Shown here in pieces: positions 27,909 to 37,386 of a stretch of 64,000 bases of DNA. The notes beneath the pieces were generated by a model. It was not told the origin of the DNA. It ran no database searches and saw nothing but the letters and a program-made list of their open reading frames with translations. Both the position numbers and the translations under genes were made by a program. Source of the stretch: Vibrio genomosp. F10 str. ZF-129 (lineage in GTDB: Bacteria > Pseudomonadota > Gammaproteobacteria > Enterobacterales > Vibrionaceae). The DNA is taken from the NCBI RefSeq assembly GCF_000287055.2, contig NZ_AJYQ02000118.1, forward strand, positions 1-64,000, written 5' to 3'. Within the stretch, counting starts at the first letter, position 1. Each line of letters begins with the position of its first letter.

Positions 27909-28877
27909 CTATTTTAGTAGACCAATTTCTTTGTAGTACTTCTCCGCACCTGGGTGAAGAGGGATTGAAATACCTGCTTTCACCATGTCTTCTTTCTGCA
28001 GATTTGCAAATGCAGGGTGAAGGCGTTTAAAGGTATCGAAGTTTTCGAATACTGCTTTAGCAACATTGTACGCGATCTCATCAGAAACATCGGTGGTGGT
28101 TACCATTGTTGCAGCAACACCAAAGCTGTTGACATCACCTTCTGTACCACGGTACATGCCAGCAGGTACTGTGCTGTAAGCGTAGTATGGGTTGTCTGCT
28201 ACAATCTTATCGATTTGAGGGCCAGTTGCTGAAACCAGCTTAGCATCACATGATGTCGTTGCTTCTTTGATTGATCCGTTCGGGTGACCAACCATATAAA
28301 TGAAGGCATCGATTTTGTTGTCACAAAGTGCTTGTGAACGCTCAGAGCCTTTTAGCTCAGAGGCGAGTTTGAAGCTATCGTTAGTCCAACCTAACGCGTC
28401 CATTACCACACCCATCGTTGCACGGTCACCCGATCCTGGGTTACCGATATTAACGCGTTTGCCTTTCAGATCTTCAACGCCGTTGATCCCTGAATCAGAG
28501 CGAGCGATGATGTTGAAAGGTTCTGTGTGTAATGAGAACATTGCACGTAGCTTATTGTACGGACCTTGTTCTGCAAACTTACTTGTACCGTTGTAGCCGT
28601 GATATTGCCAGTCAGACTGAACAACACCGAAATCCAACTCTCCGGCGCGAATGGTATTCACGTTGTAAATTGAACCACCAGTAGATTCGACTGAACAACG
28701 AATGTTGTGGTCTTTACGTCCTTTATTCACCAGCTTACAAATTGCACCGCCAGTTGGGTAGTAAACACCCGTTACCGAACCTGTACCAATTGTGATGAAT
28801 TCTTGAGCGTTAACTGCGCCTGTGCCCATTACTGCTGCGGCAATTGCACCGATCTTAATAAGTTTCTTAAATGCCAT
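27909..28877 (-). CDS. TAXI-family TRAP solute-binding protein
   Basis: Exported binding protein of 322 aa (signal peptide MAFKKLIKIGAIAAAVMGTGAVNA). The mature start EFITIGTGSVTGVYYPTGGAICKLVN is the TAXI signature, and ELDFGVVQSDWQYHGYNG, KGKRVNIGNPGSGDRATMGVVMDALGW and LHPGAEKYYKEIGLL are also family-typical. Two cysteines near residues 48 and 61 may form a disulfide. It delivers its ligand to the fused permease encoded next. First gene of the operon, with AAGGAAGG before the ATG. Relatives are often annotated as immunogenic proteins. The ligand is not known. Confidence 0.93.
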   Translation of the reverse strand: MAFKKLIKIGAIAAAVMGTGAVNAQEFITIGTGSVTGVYYPTGGAICKLVNKGRKDHNIRCSVESTGGSIYNVNTIRAGELDFGVVQSDWQYHGYNGTSKFAEQGPYNKLRAMFSLHTEPFNIIARSDSGINGVEDLKGKRVNIGNPGSGDRATMGVVMDALGWTNDSFKLASELKGSERSQALCDNKIDAFIYMVGHPNGSIKEATTSCDAKLVSATGPQIDKIVADNPYYAYSTVPAGMYRGTEGDVNSFGVAATMVTTTDVSDEIAYNVAKAVFENFDTFKRLHPAFANLQKEDMVKAGISIPLHPGAEKYYKEIGLLK

Positions 28878-29206
28878 GAATAATCCTTCCTTAATTCATT
28901 AGTAGCCTCAAAACAAGTGTAGTCGCTTTGAGAATTTCCTCGTTTGGAAACGGCATCTTTTCCAATCCGTACGCTGGAAAAGTGGCTGAATAATAGCAAA
29001 AAAAAGGAGAATAATTATATCAATGTTAAGAAATGTAGAAGAATAGACTGACTTGTAATCGATTGGTTAAAAGGGTTTTTAGGTTGGTTTTTTATTGATA
29101 TCAATAATTTAAGCTGTTTATTTGGCTTACTTACGACATTCTTGAGATGTGAGATTGGTCACGAATGAAAACGTCATTTCGTGACCAATATGAATGGAAA
29201 ACCTAT
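28878..29206 (-). promoter_or_regulatory. Control region of the TAXI-TRAP-USP operon
   Basis: The 329-base gap has no gene. On the minus strand a TATAAT box lies at 29014-29019. Downstream of it are TGGAAA-type symmetric elements: TTTTCCA/TGGAAAA (28958-28981) and CGTTT-GG-AAACG (28941-28952), candidate operators. A CRP-like site TGTGA-N6-TCACG is at 29148-29163. Overlapping it is a perfect 12-bp inverted repeat (29154-29165 with 29178-29189), which may be the 3' hairpin of argR mRNA. Confidence 0.5.
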
Positions 29207-29677
29207 TTAGCCAGTGTATTCGAAGAGATCGCAGACGGATAAGAACAGCTGCTCAGTGGTTACCGACAGCGTAGGCGTGATGAATATTGTGTCGTCACCT
29301 GCAACTACGCCCAGTATACCTTCAGACTTTCCTAAAGAATCCAATAAACGTGCAATTAACTGAGCAGCGCCTGGGCCTGTATGTATAACAACAATGGCCG
29401 CATTGCGGTCAATATCTAAGACCAATTCTCTAAGTGAACTGGAGACTGTGGGTACTCCGAGTTCAGCTGGCAGACAATACACCATTTCCATTTTCGCATT
29501 ACGAGTACGCACGGCACCAAACTTGGTGAGCATGCGAGAAACCTTGGACTGATTGATATTCTCGAAACCTTCATTTCTCAAAGCATCAACAATATCGCCT
29601 TGAGAGCCAAATCTTTCTTCTTTCAGTAGGGATTTGAAAGCACGGACTAAATTATCTTGTTTCTCTGTATTGCGCAT
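29207..29677 (-). CDS. argR: Arginine repressor ArgR
   Basis: Hexameric arginine-dependent repressor of arginine synthesis, 156 aa. It has a winged-helix DNA-binding domain ([28 protein letters not shown], residues 23-50), then the oligomerisation and arginine-binding domain with [15 protein letters not shown] and [11 protein letters not shown] (the family GT(I/V)AGDDT motif, Thr to Val at its second position). It is divergent from mdh, as in E. coli. ARG-box-like sequences lie 27 bases upstream, which suggests autoregulation, and argF in this window carries another. Confidence 0.95.
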   Translation of the reverse strand: MRNTEKQDNLVRAFKSLLKEERFGSQGDIVDALRNEGFENINQSKVSRMLTKFGAVRTRNAKMEMVYCLPAELGVPTVSSSLRELVLDIDRNAAIVVIHTGPGAAQLIARLLDSLGKSEGILGVVAGDDTIFITPTLSVTTEQLFLSVCDLFEYTG

Positions 29678-29703
29678 GATTTAGATTCTATGATTGGTCT
29701 GAT

Positions 29704-29741
29704 AGTGAATATCTTCGCATAGCTATGCAGAATAATCCAAA
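29704..29741. promoter_or_regulatory. Possible paired ARG boxes upstream of argR
   Basis: Two 18-bp elements two bases apart, AGTGAATATCTTCGCATA and TATGCAGAATAATCCAAA, resemble the ArgR half-site pattern TGAAT-N4-ATTCA (the first well in its left half, the second at 8 of 10 positions). Spacing and distance from argR suit autoregulation. Nearer mdh is a GAATAA/TTATTC repeat (29922-29941). The rest of this 324-base divergent region shows nothing else. Confidence 0.4.
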
Positions 29742-30001
29742 CCTTAGCCATTAATTCTGTCTAAGCGGTCACTGAACACTATTTTTCGATAGGGTTGAAT
29801 TTAGGCGATAAGCCTTTGTCGATTAAGGTTATTAAATGCATAATTGGCGGGGCTTGTAGCACGTTTTTATTGAGTTGCGCTAGGTCGCAAAGATGACGTT
29901 AATCGATTGTAATCAAGATATGAATAATATATTTTTTATTCTAACAATCACAAAATCCCCTACATAACATTTATAAGAGATCCAATCTCAAGGAGACAAC
30001 A

Positions 30002-30937
30002 ATGAAAGTAGCCGTAATTGGTGCCGCTGGTGGCATTGGCCAAGCTTTAGCCCTTCTTCTTAAAAACCGCCTTCCAGCGGGTTCTGACTTAGCTTTGTAT
30101 GACATTGCTCCTGTTACACCAGGAGTTGCCGCAGATCTAAGCCACATACCGACACCTGTTTCTATTAAAGGATATTCAGGTGAAGATCCGACACCAGCAT
30201 TAGAAGGGGCTGACGTTGTCCTAATTTCTGCGGGTGTGGCTCGTAAACCAGGTATGGATCGCGCGGATCTATTTAATGTAAACGCAGGGATTGTAAAATC
30301 GCTGGCGGAAAAAATTGCGGTAACCTGCCCAACAGCTTGTGTCGGTATCATCACCAACCCGGTAAATACCACAGTGCCAATTGCTGCTGAAGTTCTAAAG
30401 AAAGCGGGTGTTTATGACAAGCGTAAATTGTTCGGTGTCACCACGCTTGATGTTATTCGAAGTGAAACTTTTGTTGCGGCATTGAAAGATAAAGATCCTA
30501 GCGATGTTCGTGTGCCAGTTATTGGCGGCCACTCAGGCGTAACTATTCTTCCTCTATTGTCTCAAGTTGAAGGTGTGGAGTTTACTGCTGAAGAAGTTGA
30601 AGCATTAACTAAGCGCATTCAAAATGCAGGTACTGAAGTTGTAGAAGCGAAAGCGGGTGGCGGTAGTGCAACCCTTTCTATGGGGCAAGCAGCGTGTCGT
30701 TTTGGCCTAGCGCTTGTAAAAGCACTTCAGGGCGATGAGTCTGTTATTGAATGTGCCTACGTTGAAGGGGCAGGTGAACATGCTCCATTCTTTGCTCAAC
30801 CGGTTAAGCTTGGTAAAGATGGCGCTGAAGCTATTTTAAGCTACGGTGAATTGAGCGATTATGAAAAATCGGCACTAGACGGTATGCTAGAAACGCTAAA
30901 TGGTGATATTGAGATTGGTATCGAGTTTGCTAAGTAA
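30002..30937 (+). CDS. mdh: Malate dehydrogenase
   Basis: NAD-dependent oxidation of malate to oxaloacetate in the TCA cycle, 311 aa (E. coli 312). The dinucleotide fold GAAGGIGQ is at residues 7-14. The substrate arginine loop is [13 protein letters not shown]. The catalytic motif [13 protein letters not shown] precedes the active-site histidine in [20 protein letters not shown] lies seven bases upstream of the ATG. Divergent from argR, with its own terminator. Confidence 0.97.
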   Translation: MKVAVIGAAGGIGQALALLLKNRLPAGSDLALYDIAPVTPGVAADLSHIPTPVSIKGYSGEDPTPALEGADVVLISAGVARKPGMDRADLFNVNAGIVKSLAEKIAVTCPTACVGIITNPVNTTVPIAAEVLKKAGVYDKRKLFGVTTLDVIRSETFVAALKDKDPSDVRVPVIGGHSGVTILPLLSQVEGVEFTAEEVEALTKRIQNAGTEVVEAKAGGGSATLSMGQAACRFGLALVKALQGDESVIECAYVEGAGEHAPFFAQPVKLGKDGAEAILSYGELSDYEKSALDGMLETLNGDIEIGIEFAK

Positions 30938-30988
30938 GTAAGGAAGCAAACCAGTCAGTAACTATCACATCATTTGATCATCACAGAT

Positions 30989-31016
30989 AAAGCCGGCCAT
31001 TATGGTCGGCTTTTTT
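30989..31016 (+). terminator. Terminator after mdh
   Basis: AAAGCCG-CCA pairs with TGG-CGGCTTTT around a small loop, followed by TTTTTT. Strong intrinsic terminator. Confidence 0.9.
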
Positions 31017-31101
31017 GATCCTAGAACTTAATTCATCCGTATCTATTCTTGTAATACTAATCGCGGTAACTAGGTGGTTAGAAACAGCGGAGGAAAAATA
31101 T

Positions 31102-31293
31102 ATGGCCAGTGTACAAAAAGGTATGAATGTCGAGTATTTGGGGCGTCTAGGAAAAATTTTAGTTATTGATGAACAAGAACAATATGCGTTAGTAGAGACC
31201 TATAACGAACATGAACAGTATGCTGTGCCAATGGAAGAGCTAGAAGAAATTGAAGCACATTTACCACTATCACTAGAAGCAAGTCGATACTAA
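31102..31293 (+). CDS. Small acidic conserved-type protein
   Basis: A 63-aa protein starting at an ATG behind a perfect GGAGG site (MASVQKGMNVEYLGRLG ...). The upstream extension of the open frame crosses the mdh terminator and is discarded. The alternation of hydrophobic and polar residues (NVEYLGRLGKILVID, then QYALVETY, then QYAVPMEELEEIE) suggests a small beta-barrel of KOW or SH3 type, with a helical tail. No family is recognised with certainty. Isolated between the mdh terminator and a palindromic bidirectional terminator. Confidence 0.75.
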   Translation: MASVQKGMNVEYLGRLGKILVIDEQEQYALVETYNEHEQYAVPMEELEEIEAHLPLSLEASRY

Positions 31294-31323
31294 ATCATCT
31301 TCGGAGTGGATATATGCCCTAAA

Positions 31324-31349
31324 ACAAAAGAGCCTGCAGGCTCTTTTGT
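31324..31349. terminator. Bidirectional terminator (small protein / ispB)
   Basis: A perfect 26-base palindrome with core AGAGCC-TGCA-GGCTCT flanked by A4 and T4 on opposite sides. It serves both the plus-strand small gene and ispB on the minus strand. Confidence 0.92.
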
Positions 31350-31384
31350 GACCGATCATGAAAATGTTCGAGGCAAGAGCCTAC

Positions 31385-32356
31385 TTATTTAGTGCGCTTA
31401 ACAGCAAGATGAGCCAACGCAATTAACGCCTCCTTATAATCAGACTCTGGCAGTATAGAAAGTTGCTCTATGGCTTTGTCTGCTTCTTCTAGTGCTTTAC
31501 TTGTCGTGTAGTCTAACGATCCACTTTGATCCATTGCAGCAAGGATTTCATTTAGGCGATCCATGCCATTCGAATGCTCAATGGCATCGCGTATCATCGC
31601 TGCCTGCTGGTCGTTGCCGTGACGCATAGCGTGGAGTAGTGGAAGGGTCGGTTTCCCTTCTGCTAGGTCATCGCCTACATTCTTACCCATTTCTTTACCA
31701 TCAGAGGTGTAATCCATCACATCGTCAATCAATTGGAAGGCCGTACCTAGGTATTTACCATAATTTTGTAGCGCTACTTCTATTTCTTTTGGTGCATCAT
31801 TTAAAATGGCCCCAATTTGAGTCGCTGCCTCAAAAAGACGGGCGGTCTTTGAGTAGATAACTTGCATGTAGCTTTCTTCTGTGGTGTCAGGATCATTACA
31901 ATTCATTAATTGCTGAACTTCACCTTCTGAGATGACATTAACAGAGTCACTCATTAATTCGAGGATCCTTAACGATCCTAGCTTGGTCATCATTTGAAAT
32001 GATCGAGTGTAGATGTAGTCACCGACCAAAACACTCGCTGCATTACCAAATGCCGCGTTCGCTGTTTCTTTGCCGCGTCTCATGTCTGATTCATCGACAA
32101 CATCATCATGTAGCAAGGTCGCCGTGTGGATAAACTCAATGAACGCTGCAGCGGTTGTATGAGCTTCTCCTTGGTAGCCTAAGGCGCGTGCTGACAAAAT
32201 GGCCAACATTGGTCTTAAACGTTTCCCACCACCACTGACGATATAAAAACCAAGCTGGTTGATTAAAGATACATCAGAGTTGAGTTGGGCTTGAATTGTT
32301 TCATTAACTTTTGCCATGTCGTCGGCAGTAAGCGCTTGGATAGCTTTAAAATCCAT
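31385..32356 (-). CDS. ispB: Octaprenyl diphosphate synthase
   Basis: Builds the C40 side chain of ubiquinone and menaquinone from farnesyl and isopentenyl diphosphates. The 323-aa length equals E. coli IspB. Aspartate-rich motifs are DDVVDES (first, near residue 84) and DDVMDYTSDG (second, near 210), with GGGKRLRPML near the N-terminus and EGKPTLPLLHAM. Start MDFKAIQALTADDM aligns with E. coli; the frame runs further upstream but without support. Divergent from rplU, the usual arrangement. Confidence 0.96.
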   Translation of the reverse strand: MDFKAIQALTADDMAKVNETIQAQLNSDVSLINQLGFYIVSGGGKRLRPMLAILSARALGYQGEAHTTAAAFIEFIHTATLLHDDVVDESDMRRGKETANAAFGNAASVLVGDYIYTRSFQMMTKLGSLRILELMSDSVNVISEGEVQQLMNCNDPDTTEESYMQVIYSKTARLFEAATQIGAILNDAPKEIEVALQNYGKYLGTAFQLIDDVMDYTSDGKEMGKNVGDDLAEGKPTLPLLHAMRHGNDQQAAMIRDAIEHSNGMDRLNEILAAMDQSGSLDYTTSKALEEADKAIEQLSILPESDYKEALIALAHLAVKRTK

Positions 32357-32475
32357 TATAAATCCGGCTGAGGTTAGACCCTGTAAGGTGTTCTTATCTT
32401 CTTTAGTAGTCGAATAATACACTAAAAAACGTTGATTAATACATCACTAAAGGGCATGATTGCCGCACTTTTCTT

Positions 32476-32502
32476 TGGCGATTAGCTTTTCGCCAATTTT
32501 TT
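32476..32502 (+). terminator. Plus-strand terminator without an upstream gene
   Basis: TGGCGA pairs with TCGCCA across an 8-base loop, followed by ATTTTTTAT. It would stop plus-strand transcripts coming across the start of ispB, where no plus-strand gene exists. Confidence 0.6.
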
Positions 32503-32513
32503 ATAAATATGGC

Positions 32514-32542
32514 TTGTCATAGCCGCATGATTCCCGTAGAAT
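32514..32542 (+). promoter_or_regulatory. rplU-rpmA promoter
   Basis: TTGTCA and TAGAAT are separated by exactly 17 bases, a near-consensus sigma-70 promoter, and place the start near 32549, giving a leader of about 75 bases. Confidence 0.8.
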
Positions 32543-32565
32543 CTGCGCCCTATTGATTAGTTTAG

Positions 32566-32606
32566 CGCACACCCGAGTTGTACAAATAACAACCAAAGGC
32601 TGTGCG
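32566..32606 (+). promoter_or_regulatory. Structured 5' leader of rplU
   Basis: Nested inverted repeats: the outer stem CGCACA/TGTGCG encloses an inner stem GTTGT/ACAAC with a 7-base loop. The structure ends 13 bases before the GGAG site of rplU. Ribosomal protein operons are often controlled by binding of a product to such leaders. L21 autoregulation is inference. Confidence 0.45.
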
Positions 32607-32624
32607 GAAAAAGCGGAGTAAAAT

Positions 32625-32936
32625 ATGTACGCTGTTTTCCAATCTGGTGGCAAACAACACCGAGTTAGCGAAGGTCAAACCCTTCGTTTAGAGAAATTAG
32701 ACGTTGAAACTGGTGCAACTGTAGAATTTGATAAAGTTCTTCTTGTTGCTAACGGCGAAGAAATCGCTGTTGGTGCACCTCTTGTTGAAGGTGGCAAAGT
32801 GACTGCGGAAGTAGTACAACACGGTCGTGGCGATAAAGTTAAAATCGTTAAGTTCCGTCGTCGTAAGCACTCTCGTAAAGAGCAAGGTCACCGTCAGTGG
32901 TTCACGGAAGTGAAAATCACTGGTATTAACGCTTAA
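32625..32936 (+). CDS. rplU: 50S ribosomal protein L21
   Basis: A 103-aa ribosomal protein identical in length to E. coli L21. [25 protein letters not shown] at the N-terminus and the basic [19 protein letters not shown] segment that contacts 23S rRNA are diagnostic. First gene of the rplU-rpmA unit, with a strong promoter and GGAG site. Confidence 0.98.
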   Translation: MYAVFQSGGKQHRVSEGQTLRLEKLDVETGATVEFDKVLLVANGEEIAVGAPLVEGGKVTAEVVQHGRGDKVKIVKFRRRKHSRKEQGHRQWFTEVKITGINA

Positions 32937-32955
32937 GTATTAGGAGAGTTTAACA

Positions 32956-33213
32956 ATGGCACATAAAAAAGCTGGTGGTTCTACTAATAACGGCCGCGAT
33001 TCAGAAAGCAAACGTCTTGGTGTTAAGCGTTTCGGTGGTGAATCTGTTCTTGCAGGTAACATCATCGTTCGTCAACGTGGTACTAAGTTCCACGCTGGCA
33101 CTAACGTTGGTATCGGTAAAGACCATACTCTTTTCGCTCTTACTGAAGGTAAAGTGAAATTTGAAGTAAAAGGTCCTAAAAACCGTAAATTCGTTAGCAT
33201 CGAAGGCGAGTAA
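32956..33213 (+). CDS. rpmA: 50S ribosomal protein L27
   Basis: An 85-aa ribosomal protein whose N-terminal tail ([22 protein letters not shown]) reaches the peptidyl-transferase centre. It follows rplU by 19 bases with its own GGAG site and is ended by a terminator before obgE. Length equals E. coli L27, and no Firmicute-type cleaved N-terminal extension is present. Confidence 0.98.
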   Translation: MAHKKAGGSTNNGRDSESKRLGVKRFGGESVLAGNIIVRQRGTKFHAGTNVGIGKDHTLFALTEGKVKFEVKGPKNRKFVSIEGE

Positions 33214-33256
33214 TTAAGCATTTGCTTAGTTTCTATTAGCTTTCAAGCTGAATTTA

Positions 33257-33287
33257 AAAGCCCTGCCAATTCGGCGGGGTTTTTTAT
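33257..33287 (+). terminator. Terminator between rpmA and obgE
   Basis: CCC-GCC pairs with GGC-GGG (one bulged base on each side) followed by TTTTTT. It separates ribosomal protein transcription from obgE, which may still be reached by readthrough. Confidence 0.88.
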
Positions 33288-33375
33288 TTATAGACGTTAC
33301 ATCCTAGGCCCTAGTGTTCACTGGGATTTATGATCTAACGTCTACTAGACTAGTAGTGATTTCCCACGTGCATGA

Positions 33376-34563
<1,188 letters not shown>

Positions 34564-34599
34564 TCGGCGTTAGTTCTTTATCAGTTAGATACTGAATAG

Positions 34600-34634
34600 A
34601 AAACCGCAATGCTGTAAGGCTTTGCGGTTTTTTT
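34600..34634 (+). terminator. Terminator after obgE
   Basis: AAACCGCAA pairs perfectly with TTGCGGTTT around a 12-base loop, followed by T6. Confidence 0.9.
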
Positions 34635-34706
34635 GTATCTAAATCATGTTGGTTAGTGTGATTATTTGGCACTATAGCGATTCAAATCGTATTTTGGAAA
34701 GGACTC

Positions 34707-35474
34707 ATGGACGAACACCAACGAGCGGTCTCAAGACTTATTGCTCAAGCCGGACAAATGTTACTGGCGCATGGTGCTGAAAGCACATTAGTAGGAAGCA
34801 TCACGCACAGAATTGGTATTGCGGCAGGCATGGATGAAGTCGAAGTTTCGCTATCAGCTAGCTCTTTAGTTGTGACAACGGTTTATCAAGATCACTGTAT
34901 TACCACCGCGAGACGAAGCCCAGATAGAGGGATCAATATGCGGGTAATCACTCAAATCCAACGCATTTGTATCATGCTCGAAAAAGGGATCGTTGATTGC
35001 GATCTTGCTCAAAAGAAGCTTAATGACATCACGCCAGAGCGTTATAATCGCTGGTTGGTTGTGGTGATGATAGGTTTATCTTGTGCTTCATTCAGCCGAT
35101 TGGCGGGTGGCGATTGGGCGGTATTTATGATGACTTTTATCGCTTCTTCGGTGGGGATGATCGTTCGGCAAGAGATTGGACACCGTCACTTTAACCCTAT
35201 GGTCAACTTCTCTGCGACCGCCTTTGTGACAACGATTATTTCAGCCCAAGCGGTTTCCTTTTCTATCGGAAATCACCCTACTATTGTGATGGCATCATCA
35301 GTATTAATGCTGGTTCCGGGGTTTCCATTGATCAATTCGGTTGCCGATATGATCAAAGGCTACATCAATATGGGGATCGCACGATTTGTCATGGCCAGCC
35401 TATTGACCTTAGCAACGTGCCTAGGGATTGTTGCTGCGATGAGTGTCATGGATGTTTGGGGCTGGGGTTTATGA
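34707..35474 (+). CDS. ThrE-type exporter, large subunit (DUF1212, YjjP-like)
   Basis: Inner-membrane protein of 255 aa matching the N-terminal half of the threonine/serine exporter ThrE, like E. coli YjjP. A cytoplasmic domain of about 110 residues ([19 protein letters not shown], with the [14 protein letters not shown] strand) precedes five membrane helices. With the next gene it forms a split exporter. YjjP-YjjB in E. coli was described as a succinate exporter, so the substrate here is open. The stop codon overlaps the next start. Confidence 0.88.
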   Translation: MDEHQRAVSRLIAQAGQMLLAHGAESTLVGSITHRIGIAAGMDEVEVSLSASSLVVTTVYQDHCITTARRSPDRGINMRVITQIQRICIMLEKGIVDCDLAQKKLNDITPERYNRWLVVVMIGLSCASFSRLAGGDWAVFMMTFIASSVGMIVRQEIGHRHFNPMVNFSATAFVTTIISAQAVSFSIGNHPTIVMASSVLMLVPGFPLINSVADMIKGYINMGIARFVMASLLTLATCLGIVAAMSVMDVWGWGL

Positions 35475-35968
35475 TGACGGGGTTTATGATGACTGAAAGT
35501 ATGATGACGCTTTTATTAGGTTTAGCAAATGACATGCTATTTGCAGCCATTCCCGCTGTTGGGTTTGCTCTCGTATTTAATGTTCCGCAAAGAGCATTAG
35601 TCTATTGTGCCTTAGGTGGCGCAATAGGCCATGGTTCACGTTATCTCATGATGCATTTTGGTGTCCCTATTGAGTGGGCCACTTTTTTTGCCGCAACGCT
35701 GGTCGGCATGATCGGTGTTCACTGGTCTCACCGATTTTTAGCTCACCCAAAAGTGTTTACGGTCGCTGCTATGATTCCAATGGTTCCGGGTGTTTTTGCC
35801 TTTAAAGCCATGATCGCCATCGTGGAAATGAACCAACAGGGTTACTCTCCTGAACTTGTGGCAGTCCTGTTTGATAACTTTTTGAAAGCGATGTTTATTA
35901 TCGCTGGACTAGCGATTGGATTAGCAATGCCAGGCCTGTTATTCTACCGTCGTAAACCCATTGTATAG
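35471..35968 (+). CDS. ThrE-type exporter, small subunit (DUF3815, YjjB-like)
   Basis: A 165-aa membrane protein with about four or five helices matching E. coli YjjB ([30 protein letters not shown], then [18 protein letters not shown]). I place the start at 35471, where ATGA overlaps the stop of the large subunit, giving translational coupling. ATGATGAC occurs three times in 40 bases, so starts at 35486 or 35501 ([11 protein letters not shown], closest to YjjB) are also possible. Confidence 0.85.
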   Translation: MMTGFMMTESMMTLLLGLANDMLFAAIPAVGFALVFNVPQRALVYCALGGAIGHGSRYLMMHFGVPIEWATFFAATLVGMIGVHWSHRFLAHPKVFTVAAMIPMVPGVFAFKAMIAIVEMNQQGYSPELVAVLFDNFLKAMFIIAGLAIGLAMPGLLFYRRKPIV

Positions 35969-35989
35969 CAAACAGTTAGGAACAAAGAG

Positions 35990-36478
35990 ATGCTCATTAG
36001 TATGATTGCCGCGATGGCTGACGATCGAGTTATTGGCAAAGATAATCAAATGCCTTGGCATTTACCAGCAGACTTCGCCTGGTTCAAGCGCTGCACTTTG
36101 GGAAAGCCTGTCATCATGGGAAGAAAGACCTATGATTCTATTGGACGTCCATTACCAGGCAGGCAGAATATCGTGATCAGTCGAGATGAAAGTTTGTCTA
36201 TTGAAGGGGTTTTAACGGTCACTTCGATTGATGAAGCCCTGAAACAAGCCGGTGATGTCGATGAAGTGATGATCATTGGGGGCGGCGCCATCTATAGTGC
36301 GTGTCTGCCTATGGCAACGAAACTATACGTGACCTTTATTGATGCAAAAATTGAAGGCGATACTCAATTTCCGAGCTGGGGATCGGATTTTGAAGAAGGC
36401 TATGTCGAGCATTACACGGCTGACGAAAAAAATGCGTACGATATGAAATTTACAGTGTTAGAGCGAACGGCCCAGTAA
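35990..36478 (+). CDS. folA: Dihydrofolate reductase
   Basis: Reduces dihydrofolate to tetrahydrofolate with NADPH, 162 aa (E. coli 159). Motifs are MPWHLPADFAWFKRCT with the catalytic acidic residue at D27-equivalent in LPADF, GKPVIMGRKTYDSIGRPLPGR for NADPH and the VMIIGGGAIY glycine loop. It follows the YjjP-YjjB-like genes by 21 bases, and converges with the apaH operon, the arrangement known from E. coli. Confidence 0.97.
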   Translation: MLISMIAAMADDRVIGKDNQMPWHLPADFAWFKRCTLGKPVIMGRKTYDSIGRPLPGRQNIVISRDESLSIEGVLTVTSIDEALKQAGDVDEVMIIGGGAIYSACLPMATKLYVTFIDAKIEGDTQFPSWGSDFEEGYVEHYTADEKNAYDMKFTVLERTAQ

Positions 36479-36491
36479 TAGCAATCATACT

Positions 36492-36527
36492 AAATAGCCT
36501 AACGGTTTGTTTAGGCTATTATATTTC
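36492..36527. terminator. Bidirectional terminator between folA and apaH
   Basis: AATAGCCTAA pairs with TTAGGCTATT around an 8-base loop; modest T-rich flanks on both sides. A further short hairpin CCATTAG/CTAATGG lies at 36537-36556 next to the apaH stop. Confidence 0.75.
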
Positions 36528-36558
36528 ACCCATTTTCCATTAGTTGATAGCTAATGGT

Positions 36559-37377
36559 TTAGTCTTTAAAAGCAGGCTGCTCAAAAAACTGTTTATCTTC
36601 CCAGCGTAACATGGTTAAACTTCCTCCCCACACGCAACCCGTATCCAGACCAATCACCTTCGAATCACTATATCCTTCTAAAGCGGCCCAGTGGCCAAAG
36701 ATAATGGTTTTGTTAATCTTGATTCTGTCACTGATTTTAAACCACGGAAACAAAGTCGTCTCACCACTTTGCTCAACATGACTAGGCGGAAGCTTACACG
36801 CCATATCTAAGCTTTTATCAGCAAAGCAAAAACGCATTCTGGTTAACGAATTAATAATGTAGCGATAACGCTCTATCCCTTGTAAATCGGGTTGCCACTG
36901 TGATGGGGTGTTACTGTACATATTTTCAATCAGCCATGGCCACTGATCACTTTGTAGAATACATTCGACTTCTTTTGCTGAAGATCTTGCTTGAGCTAAA
37001 TCCCATTGAGGTGAAATACCCGCATGGGTCATTACAAAGTCTGCATGTTCAGCCAAGAGTGGTTGGTGTCTAAGCCAGGTAAGAAGATCTTCTTTATCGG
37101 CGGCTTCAAAGATGGGGGCGGTCTTATCTTTGTCTTTAACCCTATGGATGCCTAGAGAAACAGCCAATAAATGCAGATCGTGATTCCCCAGAATAACTTG
37201 CGCCGAGGATCCCAAATTTTTAATGAACCTGAGTGTCTCAAGTGATTTTGGCCCGCGTGCAACAAGATCACCCGTAACCCATATGTTATCTATTTTTGGA
37301 TCAAAATTAACTTGCTTGAGTAGGTGTTGAAACTCATCTAAACAGCCTTGAAGATCACCAACAATATAGGTAGACAC
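36559..37377 (-). CDS. apaH: Diadenosine tetraphosphatase ApaH
   Basis: Symmetric Ap4A hydrolase, also able to remove Np4 caps from RNA, 272 aa (E. coli 280). Metallophosphatase motifs are GDLQGCLDEF (residues 7-16), GDLVARGP, GNHDLHLLA and THAGISPQWD, plus FGHWAALEG and GLDTGCVWGGSL at the C-terminal end. Last gene of the lptD-surA-pdxA-rsmA-apaG-apaH operon, nine bases after apaG. Confidence 0.95.
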   Translation of the reverse strand: MSTYIVGDLQGCLDEFQHLLKQVNFDPKIDNIWVTGDLVARGPKSLETLRFIKNLGSSAQVILGNHDLHLLAVSLGIHRVKDKDKTAPIFEAADKEDLLTWLRHQPLLAEHADFVMTHAGISPQWDLAQARSSAKEVECILQSDQWPWLIENMYSNTPSQWQPDLQGIERYRYIINSLTRMRFCFADKSLDMACKLPPSHVEQSGETTLFPWFKISDRIKINKTIIFGHWAALEGYSDSKVIGLDTGCVWGGSLTMLRWEDKQFFEQPAFKD

Positions 37378-37386
37378 AAAAGATCC

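Noticed and set aside
25056..28596. Several plus-strand frames across the TRAP and TAXI genes
   Set aside because: Antisense shadows of long biased coding regions; composition mirrors the real genes on the other strand.
29154..29189. 12-bp perfect inverted repeat as intrinsic terminator of argR
   Set aside because: No T-run follows on the minus strand. It may stabilise the 3' end or bind a protein, so no terminator is called.
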